The notes under the pieces are model-generated. The model did not search any database, had not been told where the DNA came from, and saw nothing but the letters and a program-made list of their open reading frames with translations. A DNA stretch of 6,065 nt, from contig JAKBCG010000162.1 in the NCBI GenBank assembly GCA_021808035.1, positions 1 through 6,065 on the forward strand, read 5' to 3'. Position numbers and translations under genes: made by a program. Of the stretch, positions 1-6,065 are shown piece after piece; position 1 is the first letter of the stretch, and each line of letters begins with the position of its first letter. This stretch comes from Pseudomonadota bacterium (GTDB lineage Bacteria > Pseudomonadota > Gammaproteobacteria > Steroidobacterales > Steroidobacteraceae).

Positions 1-78
1 CAGCGGCGCGTCGTGGATCTTCTGCATCGCCTCGAGGGTGTGGCCGCATCGCTTGCATTGATATTCGTAGAAAGGCAT
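1..78 (-). CDS. FmdB-family zinc-ribbon protein, N-terminal 26 residues (cut by window start)
   Basis: Read on the minus strand from the ATG at 78-76, the frame stays open to the window edge and begins MPFYEYQCKRCGHTLEAMQK. This is the typical opening of the small FmdB/YhaV-like putative regulatory proteins: an MP-Y-EY-C start followed by a CxxC zinc knuckle, here Cys8 and Cys11. Family members are usually about 70-110 residues with a second CxxC, which would lie beyond the window. A GAGGA Shine-Dalgarno sequence sits five bases upstream. The gene follows clpB in the same direction after a 101-base gap containing a hairpin, so it may be transcribed separately. Its biochemical role is not established for the family; in many proteobacteria a member lies just before aspS, which cannot be checked here. 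The assignment rests on a short N-terminal match but the pattern is distinctive. Confidence 0.8.
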   Translation of the reverse strand, partial: MPFYEYQCKRCGHTLEAMQKIHDAPL

Positions 79-83
79 GAACG

Positions 84-88
84 TCCTC
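84..88 (-). promoter_or_regulatory. Shine-Dalgarno sequence of the FmdB-like gene
   Basis: On the minus strand GAGGA lies five bases before the ATG at 78. It supports this ATG as the true start. No convincing promoter hexamers are visible in the short gap upstream. Confidence 0.6.
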
Positions 89-124
89 ATTCCCGATCGA
101 TGAACTCGTGCCGTCACGCCCGCC

Positions 125-145
125 CGCGCCGTCCCGGACGGCGCG
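125..145 (-). terminator. GC-rich hairpin between clpB and the FmdB-like gene, possible terminator
   Basis: A perfect 9-bp inverted repeat (CGCGCCGTC / GACGGCGCG) with a three-base loop begins 35 bases after the clpB stop codon. As RNA it would be a very stable stem. No T-run follows on the minus strand, so it is not a canonical intrinsic terminator. It could act as a 3'-end stabiliser for the clpB mRNA, as an attenuator before the next gene, or as a terminator without a U-tract. The structure is seen directly; the function is inferred. Confidence 0.35.
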
Positions 146-179
146 CGGGGCGCGGCGGCATCCTCCAACGGAGCGCCCG

Positions 180-2765
<2,586 letters not shown>

Positions 2766-2799
2766 GGGGCACCGTGTCGAAAACCCTCGAGATGCCCCG

Positions 2800-2829
2800 T
2801 AGTTGGGGTCGAGACCCCGTCAATTCAAC
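2800..2829 (-). promoter_or_regulatory. Sigma-32 (RpoH) type heat-shock promoter of clpB
   Basis: On the minus strand a -35 element GTTGAA (2829-2824) is followed by a 15-base spacer and a -10 element CCCCAACTA (2808-2800). The E. coli sigma-32 consensus is CTTGAA with 13-17 bases and CCCCATNTA, so the match is 5/6 and nearly complete at the conserved CCCC...TA positions. Transcription would begin near 2792-2795, giving a leader of roughly 28 bases before the clpB ATG. E. coli clpB is also driven by its own sigma-32 promoter just downstream of yfiH, so position and sequence agree. Confidence 0.8.
2805..2818. repeat. Perfect inverted repeat overlapping the clpB promoter
   Basis: GGGGTCGAGACCCC is a perfect inverted repeat (6-bp arms, two-base centre; as RNA 5 bp with a tetraloop). 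It covers the CCCC part of the -10 element and four-fifths of the adjoining spacer. It does not resemble the CIRCE/HrcA operator. It could be a binding site for a dimeric regulator, a hairpin in read-through transcripts from pgeF, or a by-product of the CCCC requirement of the promoter. Confidence 0.45.
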
Positions 2830-2868
2830 CGCCGTGACCTCGAGCGCCGGCCACAGCCCGCGACCCGC

Positions 2869-3603
2869 TCAGTCGATCCAGATCAGCGTCGCCTGGCGTC
2901 CGCAGTGACCGTCGCGCCGATGCGAAAAATAACGATTCGTGTCGCTGAAGGTGCAATCCGCGGTCGCACCGACCCGCTCGATCCCGAGCGCCTCGAGACG
3001 GCGGCGGGCGAGCAGTGGCAGGTCGGCGAGATACCTGCCCCGGGCATTCACCTGAAACGCCTGTTCGACCGCGGACCCCTGGGACGCGAACGCCGCCCGG
3101 ACCTCGGGGCCAACCTCGTAGTGCTTGCGGCCGATCCCCGGGCCGATCCATGCGACCAGCCGCGCGGGTGGCACCCCGAGCGCCCGCACCGTCGCCTCGA
3201 GCACCCCGGCGGCGAGCCCGCGCCAGCCCGCGTGCGCGGCCGCGACCGCCTCGCCGTCCTCGGCCGCGAGCAGCACCGGCAGACAGTCCGCGGTCAGGAT
3301 CGCCGCGACCCGGCCACGGCGGCGCGCGACCGCGGCGTCCGCCGGCCCATCCGGCACGCCGGCATCGAGATCGGCGACCCGCGTCCCGTGCACCTGGCGC
3401 AGCCAGGCGGGCTCCGCCGGCACCCCGGCCGCGGCGACGAGCATGCGCCGGTTGCTCGCGACCGCGTGCGGATCGTCGCCGACGTGATCGCCGAGGTTCA
3501 GGCTTGCGAACGGACCGCCGCTCACGCCGCCGCCACGCCAGGTCGCGAGCGCCCGCACCCCGGGCGGCACCGGCCAGTCCGGCGTGAGCCACTCGACGCT
3601 CAT
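2869..3603 (-). CDS. pgeF: Peptidoglycan editing factor PgeF / purine nucleoside phosphorylase family (YfiH, former 'laccase domain' protein)
   Basis: This 244-residue protein matches E. coli YfiH/PgeF (243 residues) in length and motifs. His72 in QVHG, Cys107 in TADCLPVL and His124 in HAGWRGL are the expected zinc/active-site triad of the family. The DCTF and FSHRRDG segments near 216-232 are also typical. Family members have been described as polyphenol oxidases and as adenosine/purine-nucleoside-processing enzymes. In E. coli the gene helps keep wrong amino acids such as L-Ser out of peptidoglycan stem peptides. The ATG at 3603 is chosen because MSVEWLTPDWPVPPGV aligns with the start of YfiH and the ATG overlaps the rluD stop codon as ATGA. 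The longer upstream open frame is only the antisense-like shadow of rluD. No strong Shine-Dalgarno is seen, consistent with translational coupling to rluD. The annotation of the fold is firm; the physiological substrate is less certain. Confidence 0.95.
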   Translation of the reverse strand: MSVEWLTPDWPVPPGVRALATWRGGGVSGGPFASLNLGDHVGDDPHAVASNRRMLVAAAGVPAEPAWLRQVHGTRVADLDAGVPDGPADAAVARRRGRVAAILTADCLPVLLAAEDGEAVAAAHAGWRGLAAGVLEATVRALGVPPARLVAWIGPGIGRKHYEVGPEVRAAFASQGSAVEQAFQVNARGRYLADLPLLARRRLEALGIERVGATADCTFSDTNRYFSHRRDGHCGRQATLIWID

Positions 3604-4562
3604 GCGCCCGCGTCCCGCCGCAGCACATCCAGCAGCTGCGCGAAGTCCGCCGGCGGTGCGCTCTCGACACTCAACACCCGCCCGGTGCGCGGTTGCGCGA
3701 AGCTCAAGCGCGTCGCATGCAGGGCCTGGCGGGCGAAGCCGCGCAGGGCCGCAACCAGCACGTCGCTCGCGCCGCGCGGGCGCTGGAAACGTCCGCCGTA
3801 CAGCGGGTCGCCGAGGATCGGGTGGTGCGCGTGCGCGAGGTGCACGCGGATTTGATGGGTCCGCCCGGTCTCGAGCCGCACCCCGAGCAGCGCGTGGGCA
3901 CGAAACCGCTCGAGCACCCGGAAGTGCGTGACCGCGTGGCGGCCGTCGGCGCGCACCGCCATGCGCACCCGGTCGACGCGGTCCCGGCCGATCGGACGAT
4001 CGAGCGTGGCGCCCGCGGTCGGCACCCCGCGGCAAACCGCCAGGTATTCGCGCGTGACGCGGCGCTCGGCGATCTGCCGGGTGAGCGCGGTGTGGGCCGT
4101 CGGCGTGCGGGCGACGACGAGCAGCCCGCTGGTGTCCTTGTCGAGCCGATGCACGATCCCCGCCCGAGGCAGTTGCGCGAGCGCCGGATCGAGCGAGAGC
4201 AGCGCATTCTGCAGGGTGTGCCGCGGATTCCCCGCCCCCGGATGCACGACGAGGCCCGCCGGCTTGTCGATCACGAAGCAGTCCCGGTCACGATGCAAGA
4301 CCGAGAGCGCGATCGGCTCGGGCTCCACCGCGCCAGGGGGCGCGAGCGCCGCCCCGAGCCGCACCCGGACCCGCTCGCCGGCGTCGACGGACTCGCTCGG
4401 CCGGCCGGGGCGTCCGCCGCGCTCGACGTCGCCCGCATCGATCCAACCCCGGATCCGGCTGCGGGAGTGTTGCGGTAGCAGTCGCGCGAGCGCCCGATCG
4501 AGCCGTTCGCCGGCCATCTCGGGCGGGATCTCGAGGATCAAGGTCTGGAACTCCGCACTCAT
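3600..4562 (-). CDS. rluD: 23S rRNA pseudouridine synthase RluD
   Basis: RluD converts uridines 1911, 1915 and 1917 of 23S rRNA helix 69 (E. coli numbering) to pseudouridine during large-subunit maturation. The 320-residue protein has an N-terminal S4 RNA-binding domain (about 17-65), then the RluA-type catalytic domain. The signature HRLDKDTSGLLVV spans 138-150 with catalytic Asp141, and GRTHQIRVH lies at 233-241. The closing GGRFQRPRGAS segment and the ALHATRL segment follow the RluD pattern of E. coli better than RluA or RluC. The ATG at 4562 is chosen because the S4 domain begins soon after it; the open frame extends 39 codons further to 4679, but that part is unlike the family and would run into bamD. 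The usual Shine-Dalgarno is missing. The stop overlaps the pgeF start by four bases. rluD diverges from bamD, as in E. coli. RluD is strongly favoured over another RluA-family member by sequence and context. Confidence 0.95.
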   Translation of the reverse strand: MSAEFQTLILEIPPEMAGERLDRALARLLPQHSRSRIRGWIDAGDVERGGRPGRPSESVDAGERVRVRLGAALAPPGAVEPEPIALSVLHRDRDCFVIDKPAGLVVHPGAGNPRHTLQNALLSLDPALAQLPRAGIVHRLDKDTSGLLVVARTPTAHTALTRQIAERRVTREYLAVCRGVPTAGATLDRPIGRDRVDRVRMAVRADGRHAVTHFRVLERFRAHALLGVRLETGRTHQIRVHLAHAHHPILGDPLYGGRFQRPRGASDVLVAALRGFARQALHATRLSFAQPRTGRVLSVESAPPADFAQLLDVLRRDAGA

Positions 4563-4575
4563 CGGGATGTTCGAA
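4547..4575 (+). promoter_or_regulatory. Candidate sigma-E type promoter for bamD inside the rluD 5' end
   Basis: GGAACTC (4547-4553) resembles the sigma-E -35 consensus GGAACTT in six of seven positions. TTCGAA (4570-4575) fits the loose TCnnA core of the -10 element, and the spacer to this hexamer is 16 bases. The predicted start would be near 4582, about 60 bases before the bamD GTG. E. coli bamD (yfiO) belongs to the sigma-E regulon, which makes the position plausible. However, the -35 element lies in rluD codons 4-6 and may be chance. Confidence 0.35.
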
Positions 4576-4595
4576 GGGTACTCGGGGGCTTCGGG

Positions 4596-4601
4596 TATAC
4601 T
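4596..4601 (+). promoter_or_regulatory. Candidate sigma-70 -10 element for bamD
   Basis: TATACT matches the TATAAT consensus in five of six positions and stands out in this GC-rich background, 41 bases before the bamD start codon. No recognisable TTGACA-like hexamer lies 16-18 bases upstream and there is no TGn extension, so support is limited to the -10 box and its location. Confidence 0.35.
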
Positions 4602-4630
4602 GCCGCGTCCTGCTGGCTCGAGACCATTGT

Positions 4631-4635
4631 AAGGA
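4631..4635 (+). promoter_or_regulatory. Shine-Dalgarno sequence of bamD
   Basis: AAGGA lies seven bases before the GTG at 4643. It decides the start: no other in-frame start codon with a lipoprotein signal is available. An out-of-frame ATG at 4641 lies five bases from the same Shine-Dalgarno but is followed at once by TGA. Confidence 0.7.
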
Positions 4636-4642
4636 ATCGCAT

Positions 4643-5449
4643 GTGAGATCGCGCGATTGGAGATTTTCCGCCCGGGCACTCGCCCTGGCCGCCGCCGCCG
4701 TCGTGTTCGCGACCGGCTGCCATCACCGCGGCGAGAACTTCAAGGCCGGCCCGCAGATACTCTATCGACGAGCCCAGAAGAGCATGCACGACGGCGATTT
4801 CGGCAACGCGATCAAGCAGCTCAACGCGATCGACGCGCGGTTCCCGTTCAGCGAACAGGCGCACCAGGCGCAGATCGACCTGATCTATGCCAATTACGAG
4901 AACCGGCAGACCCACGCGGCGATCGACGCCGCGAACACCTTCATCCGCGAGAATCCGACCAACGTCCGGGTCGACTACGCGTATTACATGAAGGGCTTGA
5001 TCTACTTCTCGAGACAACGCAACTTCATCGAGCGTTATTTCAAGGTCGACCTGTCGGCACGGCCGCCGGAGAACTCGCAGAAATCCTTCGAAGCGTTCGC
5101 GCTGCTGCTGAAGAAGTTCCCGCGCAGTCCCTACGCGGCCGACGCCCGCCAGCGCATGATCTATCTGCGCAACCGCCTCGCGGACTTCGAGATGCACGTC
5201 GCGGACTATTACATGCGACGCGGCGCCTACGTCGCCGCGATCGACCGCGCGAAGTATTGCGTGTCGCATTACGACGGCTCTCCTGCGGTGCAGCATGCGC
5301 TGCTGGTGATGATCGCCGGCTACAAGAAGCTGCACATGAACGATCTCGCGGCGAGCGTGCAGAAGGTCTACGACCTCAACTACGCCGGCAAGCCCTTGAA
5401 GCCATTGCCCCGGGCGAAGAAGCGTTGGCGGCTGTGGAAGTTCTGGTAG
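4643..5449 (+). CDS. bamD: Outer-membrane assembly lipoprotein BamD (YfiO/ComL)
   Basis: BamD is the essential lipoprotein of the BAM complex; it sits on the periplasmic face of the outer membrane, binds BamA and substrate signals, and helps insert beta-barrel proteins. The 268-residue product begins with a GTG codon, a basic n-region, a hydrophobic Leu/Ala core (about 11-23) and a lipobox FATGC, so Cys26 is the likely lipidated residue; residue +2 is His, not Asp, consistent with outer-membrane sorting. The Ala at -3 is less usual than Leu. TPR-like helical repeats follow: roughly 36-70, 74-107, 111-162, 165-210 and 214-248, including RFPFS and IDLIYANY segments that match RYPFG and LDLIYAYY of E. 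coli. Arg202 aligns by eye with E. coli Arg197, a residue tied to BamA communication. The C-terminal 20 residues form a basic, Trp-rich tail (WRLWKFW at the end) that the 245-residue E. coli protein lacks. It is divergent from rluD and convergent with nadE. Confidence 0.96.
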   Translation: MRSRDWRFSARALALAAAAVVFATGCHHRGENFKAGPQILYRRAQKSMHDGDFGNAIKQLNAIDARFPFSEQAHQAQIDLIYANYENRQTHAAIDAANTFIRENPTNVRVDYAYYMKGLIYFSRQRNFIERYFKVDLSARPPENSQKSFEAFALLLKKFPRSPYAADARQRMIYLRNRLADFEMHVADYYMRRGAYVAAIDRAKYCVSHYDGSPAVQHALLVMIAGYKKLHMNDLAASVQKVYDLNYAGKPLKPLPRAKKRWRLWKFW

Positions 5450-5478
5450 GCGCCTCGGCGCGGCGCGACCACGAGCAC

Positions 5479-5494
5479 CGGCGCAGGCGCGCCG
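5479..5494. terminator. Hairpin between convergent bamD and nadE, possible bidirectional terminator
   Basis: CGGCGC and GCGCCG form a perfect 6-bp stem with a four-base loop, placed 30 bases after the bamD stop and 22 bases after the nadE stop. Neither side has a run of T longer than two to three, so it is not a canonical intrinsic terminator. The position between two convergent stop codons is the only other argument; GC-rich sequence makes such stems frequent by chance. Confidence 0.3.
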
Positions 5495-5516
5495 TTCGCA
5501 GCACCGATCGAAGCCC

Positions 5517-6065
5517 TTAGTTGCGGCGCGGCTCGTAGCCGCTCGTGATCGGGTAACGCCAGTCGCGCCCGAACGCCCGGCCGCTGACGCGCACCCCCGG
5601 TGGCGCCTGGCGGCGCTTGTACTCGTTGCGCTTAACCATATCGAGGATGCGCCCGACGATCGCCCGATCGAAGCCGCGGGCGGCGATCTGATCGACCGAC
5701 AGGTCCTCCTCGATGAACGCCTCGAGGATCGGGTCGAGGATCTCGTACGGCGGCAGGCTGTCGGTGTCCTTCTGGTCCGGGCGCAGCTCCGCCGACGGCG
5801 GCCGTTCGATCACCCGATCGGGAATCACGCCGGCAGCGGCATTGCGCCAACGCGCGAGCCGGTAGACCAGCAGCTTGCTGCAGTCCTTGATCGGCGCGAA
5901 GCCGCCGGCCATGTCGCCGTACAGGGTCGCGTAACCGACCGACATCTCGCTCTTGTTGCCGGTCGTCAGCAGCATCCGGCCGGTCTTGTTCGAGATCCCC
6001 ATCAACAGCACGCCCCGGCACCGCGACTGGATGTTCTCCTCGGCGGTGTCCGGCGGGAGCCCTGC
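5517..6065 (-). CDS. nadE: NAD+ synthetase (probably glutamine-dependent type), C-terminal 182 residues
   Basis: NAD synthetase makes NAD+ from deamido-NAD+ and ATP, the last step of NAD biosynthesis in the cytoplasm. The frame is open from the window end to a TAA at 5519-5517, so the N-terminal part is missing. The visible part contains a DTAEENIQSRCRG segment (residues 6-18 of the fragment), the TTGNKSE motif (34-40), and YGDMAGGF (49-56), all hallmarks of the N-type ATP pyrophosphatase domain of NadE. The PSAEL...DSLPPYEILD segment and the closing KRNEYKRRQAPPGVRV...FGRDWRYPITSG also fit; this ending resembles the long, two-domain enzymes that carry an N-terminal glutamine amidohydrolase, though that domain lies outside the window. 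An internal GTG at 6011 is not the start, since conserved sequence continues upstream of it. The gene converges with bamD. Confidence 0.95.
   Translation of the reverse strand, partial: AGLPPDTAEENIQSRCRGVLLMGISNKTGRMLLTTGNKSEMSVGYATLYGDMAGGFAPIKDCSKLLVYRLARWRNAAAGVIPDRVIERPPSAELRPDQKDTDSLPPYEILDPILEAFIEEDLSVDQIAARGFDRAIVGRILDMVKRNEYKRRQAPPGVRVSGRAFGRDWRYPITSGYEPRRN

Noticed and set aside
127..174. A 15-codon minus-strand frame starting right after a GGAGG in the clpB-FmdB gap.
   Set aside because: The GGAGG directly abuts the ATG, leaving no usable spacing, and the peptide is Arg/Pro/Gly-rich background that runs through the hairpin.
3693..4478. A 261-codon plus-strand frame antisense to rluD.
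   Set aside because: rluD is firmly identified with its catalytic motif on the other strand; the antisense product shows no domain and is a composition artefact.
4626..4631. TACAAT on the minus strand as a possible -10 box for rluD.
   Set aside because: Five of six bases match, but no -35 hexamer is found at a suitable distance and it overlaps the bamD Shine-Dalgarno region by one base. It remains too weak to list as a feature.
4563..4679. A 39-codon N-terminal extension of rluD to an upstream ATG at 4679.
   Set aside because: The extension does not resemble RluD, would overlap the start of bamD, and the residues after the ATG at 4562 lead straight into the S4 domain as in homologues.
4559..5335. 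A 258-codon minus-strand frame antisense to bamD.
   Set aside because: bamD on the plus strand has a lipoprotein signal, TPR-like repeats and a good ribosome-binding site. The antisense frame has none of these and looks like a codon-bias shadow.

Overview
This window reads as an ordinary housekeeping stretch of a GC-rich proteobacterial chromosome, most likely a gammaproteobacterium. The basis is the gene content and order. A bamD gene is divergent from an rluD-pgeF pair, and clpB follows in the same direction as that pair. This is the arrangement known from Escherichia coli (yfiO / rluD-yfiH-clpB). The ClpB and RluD sequences can be aligned by eye with the E. coli proteins almost without gaps in their core domains. 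Codon third positions are strongly G/C, which also produces long spurious antisense reading frames. No mobile element, CRISPR array, RNA gene or sign of recent transfer was seen.

Layout from left to right. Bases 1-78 (minus) hold the first 26 codons of an FmdB-family zinc-ribbon protein cut off by the window start. A 101-base gap with a strong hairpin separates it from clpB (180-2765, minus), a full-length disaggregase. The 103-base gap upstream of clpB carries a convincing heat-shock (sigma-32 type) promoter. Next come pgeF (2869-3603, minus) and rluD (3600-4562, minus), which overlap by four bases (ATGA) and are probably translationally coupled. An 80-base divergent region then leads to bamD (4643-5449, plus), which starts with GTG behind a good Shine-Dalgarno sequence. 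bamD converges on the 3' end of nadE (5517 to the window end, minus), with 67 bases between the two stop codons.

The genes serve core functions: protein disaggregation under stress (ClpB), peptidoglycan quality control or purine-nucleoside chemistry (PgeF), 23S rRNA pseudouridylation (RluD), outer-membrane protein assembly (BamD) and NAD synthesis (NadE). They do not form one pathway, and their proximity reflects conserved gammaproteobacterial synteny.

I do not see an undescribed system here. The points worth a second look are regulatory or fine-scale: the clpB heat-shock promoter with an overlapping inverted repeat, loss of the internal GTG start codon that gives the short ClpB isoform in E. 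coli, a Phe in place of the usual Tyr in the first ClpB pore loop, a start-stop ATGTGA overlapping the bamD GTG start, a sigma-E-like promoter for bamD buried in the 5' end of rluD, and an aromatic/basic C-terminal tail on BamD.
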